Source of the DNA: Macrocybe gigantea | Taxonomy: Eukaryota; Basidiomycota; Agaricomycetes; Agaricales; Callistosporiaceae | DNA length: 64,000 nt | NCBI GenBank assembly: GCA_011319805.1 | Contig: SJRY01000229.1 | Location: 682,001 to 746,000, forward strand | Reading direction: 5' to 3' | Part shown: positions 1-11,512 of the stretch, in pieces | Position numbering within the stretch: position 1 is the stretch's first letter | Layout of the letters: the number at the start of each line of letters is the position of its first letter | The notes under the pieces: model-generated | The model's input: only the letters and a program-made list of their open reading frames with translations | Database searches by the model: none | Told to the model about the DNA's origin: nothing | Made by a program: the position numbers and the translations under genes

Positions 1-204
1 GACGATGGCTGGGCACTCTGTTCCAATGCGCGAGGAGAGATGGGGATGATCCCGCTTGAGTGCTTGGGCCGTGCCTACGGCGGCGCAGGTGTTCCCAACG
101 GGTTGCTGCTCGCCCCACAAGACGCATCTTCTAGGAGATACAGAACTCTGAGCCGTGCTAGCAGTTTGGCTGCCTCGCCTAGAAGCCAGATCGGCCGGTA
201 CTAA
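1..204 (+). CDS. SH3-domain protein, C-terminal end (partial)
   Basis: The first 204 bases are open in frame 1 and end in TAA at 202-204. They encode the last third of an SH3 fold, with the typical DDGWALCSN and GEMGMIPLECL strands, followed by about 45 residues rich in Gly, Ser, Ala and Arg. SH3 domains bind proline-rich peptides in signalling, actin or polarity complexes. The start and most of the protein lie left of the window, so the partner domains and true function cannot be told. It is not the same gene type as the SH3 membrane protein at 12359-13470, whose SH3 sequence differs. Confidence 0.7.
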   Translation, partial: DDGWALCSNARGEMGMIPLECLGRAYGGAGVPNGLLLAPQDASSRRYRTLSRASSLAASPRSQIGRY

Positions 205-844
205 GTTTCGGACTCTCTAGGTTCGTGTAAGCAAATCTTTTTCATCTTTTTCCCCTCTTCAGCTATGGGCTCGTTCTGATTTTTTGCTGGTTCAGGCATA
301 TCGTAGAGCCGTCTGCGCTTGACGTTGAAGTGGACTTTGATTATCTATTGTTTTCCTTTATTCCGTACACATAGTTTCTTGCTCTAGCTGGTCTTCTTTG
401 AGCGGAAAGATGGTTCGTGTTCCGACCATGATCAGAGTCCGAGTTCCTATCGGGACTTTTGTTCGGGTTTTATTTTCAATGTCAATTCAGCAGACGGATC
501 CCAAGCCACCAAAGAGACCATCTGTAAATCACTTGTTGTTCTTGCAGTCATTCTGCTTTGTAGTTGGCATATCATGGACATTCTGTGTAAAATACGGACC
601 TCTGAATTAGAGAAACGCGCAGTGATTGGTTTAGAGAGTGCTCCGGCCCGATCAGATCTCGTGCCTGATGCATCATCACGTGGTCTTGCGGAAGAAAGAT
701 TGGCTGTTGGCCTGTCGACCAGAAGGACGACCGTCTCAAAACCTGTCTACCCTGCTTCCCTCCTTACCATCTGTCACCAGCGTCTCTCGTTGCTAACAGC
801 ACTGAGCATCGCATTCACACCTGACACTTGCCTTTTCATGGCCG
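205..844. other. Intergenic, 3' end of SH3 gene and 5' region of F-box gene
   Basis: No coding region is supportable here. Short open frames have no recognisable composition. The stretch should hold the SH3 terminator and the promoter and leader of the next gene. I see no clear TATA box. Confidence 0.5.
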
Positions 845-3095
845 ATGGTAGCTGACAGTCACAGCGAACATCGTTTCTCTGGGGCGCCGAACATGGACAA
901 CCTCGATGTCACCTCTGTTCAGGAATGTGAAGGTAGAAAAATCATCTTCAACCGCTTCCGCTCATCTCATACGATATGCCCTCTAGAACTTGCATACAAG
1001 CTGCTGTCGTCGTTGCCTAGGTCTCGTCTTGCCACTATTCAAAGAAAGATTGCCCCTCTTCTTCAGTTTGACGTTGTCGGTGTACGTTATCTCATAAATA
1101 CCGCGTATATTCGCACCGTCTCACCTTGCCCGCACAGACTCTGCCCACGGAAGTTTCGCTGCAGATATTCTCTCATTTGTCCTACCAGACACTCCTCACA
1201 TGTGCGCTCGTCAGCCGTCGTTGGAAAGCACTTGCAAACGACCAAAGCCTCTGGAAGAACCTTTGCCAAGCTCGCGGGTGGGTATGGCGTCACCCCTCGC
1301 GCATACATCCATTCACATCTCCCTTAATACATCACGGCGAAGCTGATGACTCGATGACGAAGGCATGGGCGATTCCGATGAAGAGGGAGATAATGTCGCA
1401 ATCATCAACGACGTAGAGGCGGCGAAGGCTGAGCTCACGCTTATGCACGCGGAACTCGATTCCGGATTTGCATCAATGTTAACGAATGCCCCTCCTATCA
1501 TCGATGCTTCTCATTCATCGTCTTCTTCCGACGAGACTTCAAGTTCAAACGCCAGACACACAATTTTCCCCTCTTCTACCGATGGCGCGAATAGCCGTTC
1601 GCGTACTAGAGCCAGACATTCGGCTCCTTCTGTTCTGAGGAGTCTCGGCCCTACATCTTTCCTCAAACCTGACTACAAACTGCTTTACCAGACACATACG
1701 CGACTCCACAATCGGTTTCTGTCTGGATCTTACAGGCTTTCAGCTCTGCAAACGCGTGGAGCTCCCCCAAATGCGCATACAAACACCATCTACTGTTTAC
1801 AGCTGTACACATACCCGTCTGGCCTACAAGTCCTCTTCACAGGTTCGAGAGATAAGACGGTCAGAGAATGGAATTTAACCACAGGCATGGTGGAGAGGGT
1901 TATCAGTGGTGTTCACGCTAGCTCGGTCTTGAGTATCTGCGTCCACGCTGGATATCTCGCCAGTGCGGGAAGTGACAGGCGCGTTGCTTTGTGGGACCTC
2001 GAAAAGAATAAACTTGTCCGGGTCATCTGCGATCATGAAGATAGTGTATTGTGTGTGCGGTTTGATAATGAGCGGCTTGTGTCATGTTCAAAAGGTGAAA
2101 CTCCACATTTTTCTCACTAAGTATTTATTGATTTAATTTTTTTGTGGCAGATCGCACAGTCAGAACGTATTCTTTCCCTGATTTAAACCCTCAGTTTGTC
2201 CTGGGGGCACATCGCGCTGCTGTCAATGCAGTTTCAATTTCCAAGACGCTCATTGTCTCTGGATCCGGCGACAGATCGATACGTCTCTGGGATGCCCAGA
2301 CTGGCAAACTCCTGCGTACCTTTGAGAATCATCACAGCCGAGGGTAAGTGCTACAAATCTTTGCAAAGGCTTCTTAACGAAGAATGCCATGTTAGAATTG
2401 CGTCATTGATTTCAAACCGCCTTGTATCCTTTCTGGATCCTCCGACAAACATCTGCGTCTGGTAGATATGACCACTCTGCAAGGCTGGTCAACATCTCCA
2501 GATTATCACTTCGAAAATAACCCCCCACAACATGCTAGTTCTCTTCCTTTCCCGTTCATGTCCTCATCGTCCTCGGTGGCAGCTTCTGCGAGGCTCGTAT
2601 GCCAATCATGCGGAAGCGAGAACGTTCAGTCTGTTTCGACGATATCACAGCACCAGGCAGAGATAGATATGGCAAATATCACCCATGCCGACCTCGTAGA
2701 AGCGTTGCGTTGAGCGAAGACTTCGTCATCAGTGGAAGTTATGACTTGAGCATAAAGGTTAGTCTGCAGGTCCACCGCGACATGGCCGGGTTCGTGATCC
2801 TCCGTCGCTACAGGTTTGGGACCGGAAGACAGGTGCATTGATTTCTGATGTGACGGGCGGTCATACGGCACGAATATTTTGCATCGGCTTTGATGACACG
2901 AAGGTCTGATACAAATTGCTTTGCGGTCCGCTGATTTAGACTGACTAGGTTTCAATTAGATTGTTTCATGCGGGGAAGATCAGGCAAGCAGTTTTCTCGT
3001 GCCGCTCAGGATAAGTGTTGACGGCATCCTTGCAGAGGATCTGTATTTGGGATTTCTCTCATGGCATTGATACTTCATTCCTGCAGCTTTCATGA
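845..3095 (+). CDS. F-box/WD40 protein, Cdc4/Met30-type SCF adaptor (three apparent 1-base deletions)
   Basis: Probable substrate receptor of an SCF ubiquitin ligase: the F-box binds Skp1 and the WD40 propeller binds the target. The N-terminus (from ATG 845 or 893) carries a conserved LLSSLPRSRL helix. A 56-base intron (1082-1137) leads into the F-box LPTEVSLQIFSHL. A Ser-rich linker and WD repeats follow, with motifs such as SGSGDRSIRLWD, ILSGSSDKHLRLVD and SGSYDLSIKVWDRKTGALI. Further introns are 2095-2150, 2344-2395, 2758-2813, 2904-2959 and 2984-3035; the last has a GC donor. The stop is at 3093-3095. The conserved protein changes frame near 1352, 2404 and 2697, each repaired by adding one base. 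Such repair gives the acidic DDEGMGDSDEEG stretch, GIASIDFKPP and LVRSVALSEDF. Either the assembly lost bases or the gene is decaying. Confidence 0.8.
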
Positions 3096-3515
3096 CGTTT
3101 AGCATTTCTGTGATCAGGACTTTACTCTTGCATTGATTATCATTGTGTCATTCTTGATTGGTCCTATGCCTATCTTGTCCCATGACTTACATATTCGCTG
3201 ATTCATATGCTGCCTTCAGTCGCCAAGCCACTTTCTCCTTGAATGCCATCACGCCCGATTGGTGCATCGAGGTCATTATATTGAAGACGACAATTAATGA
3301 TGCGATTCTACGCGACGAAACACCAAGGCAATGACCAATGTCTAATTAATCACTGTCGTAAAGTCCAAAGTCCGTGTCGAGGTCCATGAGTGTCCACGTT
3401 AAGAGCAACGGAGAGAAAGATCTCTCGAAAAGGGAGCGTCGTGGAAAGGATTAGGTAGGTAGAAAGGAATGTCAGGTTCGTGTCCTTCATGTCAAATTCA
3501 AGCTGAAATGTCTAT
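3096..3515. other. Convergent intergenic region
   Basis: Lies between the 3' end of the F-box/WD40 gene and the 3' end of the minus-strand Kre9-like gene. It should hold both terminators. No other feature is visible. Confidence 0.5.
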
Positions 3516-4160
3516 TCAGAGTCCAAGTGGCTTAGTCTCCGAACTGTCCGCATCCGTCGTCTTCGAACTCTCAGAGTCCGCTTGGCTCGCAACAATCGCG
3601 AAAAGCGGGCTGACGTTCCCAGAATCACCGAAGACTGTTCAAAGGGATTCCGTCAGTATATTGGGTAAAAGAAGAGGAGTGTAAACCGTATCCGCGACGC
3701 ACGAGTGATGCTGTATTGGCCAGGCTTGACGTCCTTCGGAACAGTCACGTTGACGCTTCCGGATCGGAGGTCGAACCCTTTGCCAAAATGCCGACTACAC
3801 AGAGACGCATTTTAATATCACAAATTCGATGAGAAAAAAACATACCACCGTCGAGAACGACCGATGCGCCGTTGGAGATCTGTCGGGGTGCATTCGAGGT
3901 ATCCCTAGATGTTCATCATAGCAGTCAACGAGGATATTTGGAGCAGCGCAGAAGCGCGAGACCGCCAACAAGAATAGACTCTACCATGTGACTTGTTCGA
4001 CTTGGCCAACGGTCCAGGTTGTGTTCTGGTTCGGCGTCAGAATAGTGGGGACGAACACATCCTTGGCAGCTCTGAGCCCGATAGCAGCGCCGTTGATGGC
4101 GACAGTGAGGGTGGAGAGGATGAAGAGAGCGATGGTGGCAATGAAAGACTTGGATTGCAT
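3516..4160 (-). CDS. Kre9/Knh1-like secreted protein, copy A (one-base deletion)
   Basis: Small secreted protein of about 150 residues with the Kre9/Knh1 N-terminal fold (Pfam Kre9_KNH type). In yeast this family supports beta-1,6-glucan of the wall; in mushrooms the function is open. A signal peptide (MQSKSFIATIALFIL) is followed by the hallmark ILTPNQNTTWTVGQVEQVTW, DTSNAP, then LFGDSGNVSP and an acidic Ser-rich tail. Introns: 3905-3984, 3795-3845, 3635-3702. In exon 3 the frame VGILAKG switches to FDLRSGSVNVTVP at the G run (3776-3778). The neighbouring paralogue reads straight through the same place (VGTLVQDFDLRSGAVNVTVP), which shows that copy A lacks one base. Start ATG at 4158-4160. 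Copy B lies 733 bases upstream on the same strand. Confidence 0.82.
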
Positions 4161-4893
4161 CGTGAATAACAGATACGTTGCAAATGTGAGATTTAGAGAT
4201 TCGAGTGGCTACTTGGACGTGCGAGATTGGAGGGCGAGAATGAAAGGAATAGGAAGACGGTAATGTGGCAGTCGAAATGTTGAAAAGGCCTCGACAGCGC
4301 CTATGAAGCTATAAATATCCATAACCCAGAACAAATGTTGCCGGCATGGCCTTTGACAAAGACCTGAACATTTCCGGCATACATCAAAGACGCTCCACTA
4401 AGGGTAGGGCCACTTGACAACATGTTGAACAATTGCCGCGAATCGCAACGGTTAAGCAAATCTTCATCGTAAAGTATCTGAACGCAGTCGCACTGACCGT
4501 CTTGATGCTGCGGTCGATGGAAGCGAACAGTGGCTTTTCGACTTGCCCCACAAAGTAGAGGACCTTCGGATTATCAGTTAGACGCTGAACTTGCCATCTT
4601 GAGTTTAGCGCGTATGCATCAAAGAAGTTGATCAATCAACGTCGGTGAACCCAAGTCAGCTCAGACCTATGACGAGATGATAGACGTAAGAGCAACCGTC
4701 AACACATCGACATTTCTCATGTGCTCGGCATCCATATAGGGAAATACGTGGTAAGGTGCAGAATCGCTCAGCAAAAGTCCGAAAGAAAAAATATCTATTC
4801 AGTACAGTCCGGTTGTAACAAAAAGAATGACATGAAGGTTCATGACTGCATAACTCGTGAAATTGGGTAGCAGACGGGCGTATGTTTTCCTTC
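4161..4893. other. Intergenic between tandem Kre9-like copies
   Basis: Contains the 5' region of copy A and the 3' region of copy B. A TATAAATA sequence lies at 4310-4317 on the plus strand (TATTTATA read on the minus strand), about 150 bases upstream of copy A. Open frames at 4384-4635 and 4656-5003 have no family resemblance I can support. Confidence 0.45.
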
Positions 4894-5453
4894 CTAATAT
4901 GGGGCAACAATGCTGAACTCGGGGCTAATGTTGCCGGAATCGCCGAAAACTGCAGGAAGCGAAATGCCATGTGTAAGTGCAGATTCGTTCTTACGGGCCG
5001 CACGACGCACGAGTGATTGTGTATCTGCCTGGGACCACTGTCGTCGGGACCGTGACGTTCACGGCGCCGCTCCGAAGGTCAAAGTCTTGCACCAAAGTTC
5101 CAACTGGATGGAAATTTCAGCACAAACTATTCGCGCAGTCCAGCGGGATAGCGTGCAAGCACTTACCGCCTCTCAGAGTGACCGATGCCCTGTTGGAGAT
5201 GTTTTGCGGTGCATCAGAAGCATCCCTGAGGAGATTAGATTTGAGAAATGAGCCTTTAGGTGACGATTCAAAGGTTTTACCATGTAACCTGTTCAACGTG
5301 GCCAACGGTCCAAATGGTGCAACTGTTGGGAGTAAGAATTCGAGGGACATAGACGTCTTGGGCAGCCCTCTCCTCCAAAGGGGCACTTTGGGCAAGGTTA
5401 AGAGAAGCAAACAAAGCAAACGCAAGAGTGGCGAATGATTGTTTGAATTGCAT
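4894..5453 (-). CDS. Kre9/Knh1-like secreted protein, copy B (intact)
   Basis: Intact paralogue of the gene at 3516-4160. The signal peptide starts MQFKQSFATLAFALFASL and is followed by APLEERAAQDVYVPRILTPN. WTVGHVEQVTW, DASDAPQNISNRASV, VGTLVQDFDLRSG and LFGDSGNISPEFSIVAPY then align residue by residue with copy A. The four-exon layout is the same; introns are 5226-5280, 5104-5166 and 4950-5010. The encoded protein is about 127 residues. It should be secreted and wall- or matrix-associated by family. It ends earlier than copy A, without the acidic Ser tail. Start ATG at 5451-5453, with a TATA box 78 bases upstream. Tandem position, shared intron phases and about 55-60 percent identity by eye indicate a local duplication. 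Confidence 0.88.
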
Positions 5454-5530
5454 GTTGGATCAAAGTTGTTCGGCAGATGACCAAGTCGAGAGTTCCTCGA
5501 TGGATGATTTACCACTGCGCCGTTCCAAGG

Positions 5531-5538
5531 TATTTATA
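5531..5538 (-). promoter_or_regulatory. TATA box of Kre9-like copy B
   Basis: TATAAATA read on the minus strand, 78 bases upstream of the ATG at 5453. This is a plausible core promoter for a strongly expressed secreted protein. The distance and sequence are what I rely on; no transcript start is known. Confidence 0.5.
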
Positions 5539-5959
5539 CTTCTCTTGGATGCATTGGATCGGCAGTGTCCATGCCTTCGTGTGAATACCAGTGCAATGTT
5601 ATCGGCGAAACTGACCGCTGTCCTCGTACCGTGTCGAAGTGCTCCACGTCTCAGCGATGATAGAGCGGTATACGAAACACCAGAAGAGTTCTTTCGGGAA
5701 TGATGGCAGCGGGCAAGACGGACTGTCTTGTTCTAGGCGGGCGAAAGAGCTCCAGAAGACTGCTCTCCACCCAGAAAAGCTCGTTCCGGACTTCCAAATT
5801 TTGAGACAAGAAAAGCACCGACTTGTTGTCGATTGAAAAGCTCAAAGGCAAATACCACTAGTGTTATAAGTGCGCAAGATGAAAGCTACTGGAAAAAAGT
5901 GAACGGATACGTAATGAATACATGCACATGGACAGGTAGCGACCTGCAGGTGACGTTTT

Positions 5960-8900
5960 CTATCCGAATCTTACGCTTTTCTTTCTCGGAGTAGACTCGG
6001 TTTCCGCAAGTGTCTTGGCCGGCTCTTCGACTCGAATCTTCCTTGATGGTGGTATCTCACCAGCAGGAACGTCAATCCGGACGCGCTTTACAGGCGAGAG
6101 GGCGTTGGAAGGGACATCGATCCTTATGCGCTTCAGTCTCGGCGACGCTGTCTCCGTCTGGGAATCAGCTTTGTCATGGAATGGGAGGTTGAATAGAGGT
6201 ATTTCGACGGTCGAGATCCGTTCTGGTTGATGATTAATGAACTTTGGATTCTGCAAAGAACCGTCCCAGGTCGGAGGCAGTGAGCTATGTCAGCAGACGC
6301 GTTGATGCTCGAAACAAGGGATACGTACGGCGATGTAATGCCGCATACCCTCTTCTTCTATCAGTTTCGGCAGTTTCTCCTGTCGGTGCATCAGGAGATT
6401 GCGCCGTGCTACCATATTCTCCTCGTGCGTTCCTCGAATAGCCAGGACTTTGACTACAGGCCAAATGGTCAGCTGCTTATGATTCATCAGCGGAAAGTTC
6501 AAGACTCCATAAACACACCCGAGATAGCGCGCGTTTGACCTATGCGATGTGCTCGCTACGGCGAAGGTTGAACATAGCGGTAACGAGTGGACAACTGTAG
6601 TACTAACTTTAATTGCCTGGGACTCTACATCGGCCTGCCAAACTGGTTCACAGAACACAACACGTGAAGCAGATATGAGGTTCCTACAGAACTCCATTCA
6701 AGATAATACGTTCGAGCTTGTCAGACACTTCACTTACAGTCCACGAGCGCCGTGCTTGAGCTCCATCAAGAAGACGCGATACTTATCCGAAGTCTCGAAA
6801 GTAAGCACCATCTGCTCACGAACCGGAGCACTCGCATGCGTCGTGAAATGAAGATATCGAACGTTTATGATTTTGAGCGCATCAGCCACGTGCGCGAGTG
6901 TCAATGGCGAGTCGGAGAATATGAGGAACTTTTCAGTAGCTGCATATTGCATGACCTTTATAACCAGTGAGTTGTTTGAACATAAGAATAGAAAGAACGC
7001 CTTTTACTTCATTGATAATATAATCCAGTTTACTTGATGTGCTGGACCCGACTACCACTCCGCCAACCAATGACTCTGCAACTAACGGGCTGTAGTGTTC
7101 AAAATTTGCGGATGGGTATGAAAACGGGGTATCTTCTGTCTCGCTTTCGCTCAACTTGGCTAGGGTGATGTCGAGTTCCTTTTGCATCTCCTTCACCGTT
7201 TCTGGGTCTCTAGCATTCTTCGCTGCGTCGTCAGCCTTTGCACTGGACGTGCTGTCGATCTGGACATCGCCTAACTTCCGGCCCTTGCGCTTTTGGCTCT
7301 CTTTGATCTTTTGACGATGAATACGATCATCCCGGGCAATATTGGATGCCTCATTCAACAGGTTTTCCTCCGATATTCGTGGTCGACGAACAATCATGTC
7401 ACGGAGTTTTAGCAATCGATCGAGGTGCATGAATCCTATTTCTGATACACTGACGGAAGGAGTTGGCTGTGTCGAGGAGCTAAAGGCTTCAAATATGCGA
7501 GGGTTCATATTGAAGACGCGATATGGAACGTCTTCGCGTTGATGCATGGCCCTCCACAAGGGGTCAACAACAGCGATTCTCCTTAAAGAAAAGAAAAGAA
7601 AAGCAAAGCGCCGCTTTAGCCGCTTATACCTGAAGGGGAAGCTGACGTACACATGTTTATAGCTTCATAAAGCATTTGCATGTCTTGTTCCGGTGTCTTC
7701 CTCTTTAACGCTATTTCGATAGTCTTAGGGGCGTTCCTTGATAATTCCTCCACGTTATACATGTTGTAGTCTGAGGACCAGAACATAATCCTAATACCGG
7801 ATTAGAAAAGAATTTTGAACGAGAAGCCGTAGGCGTACTGAGATAAATTTTGAACAGCCACCAGAAGATGTTCAGTATTCTATAACAATCATGGTCACCG
7901 AAGAGTTTTCAGAACAACTGTCAAATTTGGTTACATTGGGGTGGAAGAGATAGTCCTAAAGAAATCTTAATCAAACCATCTCAAACGCGAGAACGAGATT
8001 CTGACCTGATCAGTGCGTTGTGAATCAACTGCATTAACCGCAATGGATGCCAAAAGAGCATTGTAGGATTTGATAGCGTATGGATCGAGATCAAGCAAAA
8101 TCGTTTCTTGTCTAACTGGAGGCAGGACAATGTCTTTCTCGACATCTTCGATCCTGAAAAAGGTGACTAAGAAAGCGGCTCAAATGCAGGCCGTGTAATA
8201 CTCACCGATGCCGAATCATAATCGCCTCCATGACTTGGGTTAAAACCTTGACTGCACCATACCGAGGTCCGAGACGATCCAGAAGCGGCTCTATAACGTG
8301 AGTTTGCACAAGTTTCGTTTCCGCCGCAAACTGGGGCACGGCTATGAAATGTGTAATCATCTTTCCAAGCTTATTCAGGTCTTCACGATCATCTTTGTTC
8401 CAGATACGTGAGGGACCCTCGTTCTCTTGACATGAAGGGGAATTAAACGGGGCCTCTCGATTGCTGTCACTCTCGTAAATGGGCGAATCATCATCCCATG
8501 AATCTTCAGCTTGAAGTCGTGCTTCTTCTTCGTTTGCTTTCTGTCCAAAACTCAATCCCAGGAGGTTGGTTGTAGGCGTCCCGGTAACAATCCATCTCCG
8601 CTCGACGCTGAGTAGTTTGGTGAAAGGGGTCAGAACAGTGTTGAGAGAGGCAGAAACGTGGCCTTCGTCAATCACGAGGCGCTTCCATCGAATTCGTAAT
8701 AGCGGTGAAACACCTGCATTCTGGCATTTGCAGTCGGGGACGCGAGTACCAGCGATGCCTGGGCAAGAACACGGCTTCCACGAGTGAAGCTTCGACCGAT
8801 CCTTGAGCGCGCTCTCCATCGAAAAGCCTGTGAAAACTATTGATCAAGACATTCAGTCCCGGTGACTGAACAGAAACCTACGTTTATAAGTCATTAGAAT

Positions 8901-10499
8901 GATCTAAAAGTAATTAGATAAATGCGAAGGGGATGCCGTGGGGAAACATACGTCGTAATCCGAGGCGAGGGATGTAACACGGGGCATCGGCGTGTTGGAT
9001 CTGAGTGTCAAGACTCTCAAAGGATATTCACAGTGTTTCTGAATTTCTCGACTCCATTGTTCCAGCAAATTGATAGGTACAACAATGAGAGTCGCCGAAG
9101 TCAAATACATGACTCGAGGACCAGTCTTGGCACCCTTTCGAGCGGGCCATTCGGTCAGGATGCGGCCATCTTCGTAGTGATGATAAAATGGGACGTTTTT
9201 AGTGAGCAACTCCCCGGGCAATGTCTGCTCGAGCCGTTCCACGTTTTCAAGCTTCCGTGCAGCGCGCTTGGCATCAGTAGGTGTAACTGTATTGAGAATA
9301 GAGAGGTCAGGGGCAACGCGAGCACGATGCAAGAGTATCTCGGTTAGAGATGGTACGGCATGGGCTGAAGGGTTCTCTCCGTTATAAAATCGTTTTCGGG
9401 AAGTTACAGCTTCCGGAGAAGGGAAGTGTCGAAAGGATAGAGGGGTCATTACCGGTCGCTCGTCCATAATGGATTCTTCGGGGTTCGGTAGCTGATGGAC
9501 AGTAGCCAGGATTAAACCAAGGATCATGACAGTCTTTCCAGTACCTGGTTGCGGATATTTAGAAATGGGTGACAAAATTATCAAATCGATTTACCGAGTT
9601 CTTCGCAAAGAATTCCGCTACGGCTAGGAGCAACGGAAGGACGCTCACGCAAAATTTCCATAGAGCCCGGTTGGAAGTAGAAGGGGTCACCGTTGATAGC
9701 GGTCATCCGTATATATAAAGGATCGTCGACGTCAGAGGCATTCATTTCTTGTTGGATCATCGTCGCGACCGAACGACGTTGATATCTATAGAGATTGCTT
9801 CTGAGGCCCAGGCCTCCTAGACTATCTTCGAAATTGAGCAAACGATGTACGATGTCCGCGCAACCATTGGTGATTCTGGGCATCGGTGATTTCAGGTCGC
9901 CGTAAATCTCAGCAAGCGTACGGCCATCCTGCGACAATGATCTGAGCAAATTCCGTGCCTTGAAAGTATGGTCGTACCTTTGAGCTAGGAAACAAGCACT
10001 GGCTCCCATCCGGCGCGCCTTCAGCTCTCCAATCAGATGGATTTTGCTTGATTCTTGGGAGCAAATTGCGAAGCGTCTTCTTGGCTATTGACAAAACGTT
10101 TTCCTTGCGTATGCGGAGTTGTCCTTGGACGTTAGACAAATCATGTGGAATAAGGTAGACCCTCAAATGTATCGAGTTGGTAATGCCGAGCTGATATGTG
10201 ACGGAAATAAACCGATGCTTGATTAGGAAATCGAGCTCTCGACAAAACGCTGCGACGTGGAGGGCAAGATGGTCACTGAAGAGATTTGCTTGAAATAGAT
10301 GCCATCCATCCTGCGCATGCGAATGGTTGCAAACTGCGTTTTGCGCATCCTGGTCTAAGTTGATGATCACAGTTCCCGCTGGGAGAAGTTTGTCAAGACT
10401 GTAAGGTGCTTCGGTCCCGCTGTAATTAACGTCGCGACGTCGACCTCCGGCTACACACGTTGAACAGCAGGATCGACAATTGAACGACGGGCTGTACAT
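5960..10499 (-). CDS. SNF2-family DNA-dependent ATPase/helicase with CxC insertion and basic C-terminal repeats
   Basis: Large nuclear SNF2-type helicase of about 1,150-1,200 residues in roughly 15 exons, all of which join in frame. After a conserved N-terminal region come motif I (ILCEELGTGKT, near residue 285), motif Ia, a CSC..CKC cysteine insertion, motif II with DEGH instead of DEAH ([13 protein letters not shown]), and motif III ([10 protein letters not shown]). The second lobe includes [37 protein letters not shown] and motif [11 protein letters not shown]. Introns with clear ends include 9929-9977, 9545-9594, 8904-8951 and 8828-8881, bounding a 22-base microexon (8882-8903). The C-terminus has three basic repeats of the type KRVRIDVP, probably nuclear targeting. 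Lineage-specific mushroom SNF2 genes look like this; the closest cellular role (Rad5/Mot1-like or other) is not clear. Start ATG is 10497-10499. Confidence 0.85.
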
Positions 10500-10673
10500 A
10501 TAAGAAGAGAGCGATGATAAGGGTCAACGAGAGAGTGCTGTGGGCATGACTATTGAGTCAGGGTTTCTGGCGACCAAGACAGCATCCCAATTTTGTATGC
10601 GGAACACGTGACAGCTCGCGTGCAGAATTTCAACGACGTACGCCTGCGCTTGAATGCCATCCTAGCTTCCACC
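10500..10673. promoter_or_regulatory. Shared divergent promoter, SNF2 helicase / PAM17
   Basis: Only 174 bases separate the two start codons, so the genes must share upstream sequence. The PAM17 frame stays open upstream of its chosen ATG (an ATG at 10593 is also possible), so part of this region could be leader. Confidence 0.45.
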
Positions 10674-11512
10674 ATGAACGCAACGCTTATTGCTCGACAA
10701 ACGAGCATGTCCATTCGCTGTCTAGGCCAGCAATCATTGGGGAACTCACTCTGCCTGAGGACGATGTCGACGTCGGCGAAAGACCCCAAAAGGTTGAACT
10801 GGCAAGAGTATCTGGCCGTTCGAGGGAGCAGAAGACGGTGGCAAAGCGTACGTCTATATACATTCCCTATGCATCGGACACGGTATCAATTTTAGGTCCA
10901 AAGACTTTCACAATTCCTTGTGCTTTACTTGGCTTTTTCGGTGGTGCAACGTATTTCGGCACACTCGAAACAGATCCCAGCAAATTTATCATGGTAGACC
11001 ATCCAGCACAGGAAAGCCATTTACAAGCTGACTATGTGACAGGGCATAGATCCGTTCATGTTCTACGGAATCTGTACTGCAGGGTGTATGGGTGAGTTGG
11101 TGAATGGGCTTAAGATCGAGGCATCATGCGTTAATTATATACCTTGTAGGCTTCGGTGCTCTGCTTGGTCCGACATTAGGTTCCGCAGTATGGCGTACGA
11201 CCCACCGACACAAACTCGCTTTGATTGACGAGATGGATCGTGAATTTTACAAACACATAGCGAAGAACAGGGTGGATGCGTCTCTTCAGAGTCCGACGAA
11301 TCCTGTTCCTGATTATTATGGTAATTCACTATTGCCTGTGTTTCGAATAGTCTCACCTACAACCGCGAAACAGGTGAAAAGATTGGTTCACTTCATCAAT
11401 ATAGACATGTACGTCTCCATTGACTTTCCGGCAGTGGACGCTGATGTTGTGTTTACAGTGGTTACGCGACCAAGCTAAGTACAAGCGCAAGGTTCTTTTC
11501 CCGGAGGAGTAG
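10674..11512 (+). CDS. PAM17: PAM17, subunit of the mitochondrial import motor (TIM23 complex)
   Basis: Pam17 sits in the mitochondrial inner membrane and helps the presequence-translocase-associated motor pull proteins into the matrix. The chosen ATG (10674) opens a basic, Ser-rich presequence, then MSTSAKDPKRLNWQEYLAVR. Two membrane segments follow: TIPCALLGFFGGATYFGTLE and the segment around FYGICTAGCMGFGALLGPTLG. Then come WRTTHRHKLALIDEMDREF, HIAKNRVDASLQSPTNPVPD, YYGEKIGSLHQYR and a basic end KYKRKVLFPEE. These are family signatures. Six exons join in frame, with introns at 10848-10903, 10994-11042, 11092-11149, 11321-11373 and 11409-11458. The gene appears complete and undamaged. It is transcribed divergently from the SNF2 helicase. 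Confidence 0.93.

Noticed and set aside
4384..5003. Two minus-strand frames upstream of Kre9-like copy A as extra genes
   Set aside because: No recognisable motifs; the second overlaps the exon and introns of copy B in another frame.
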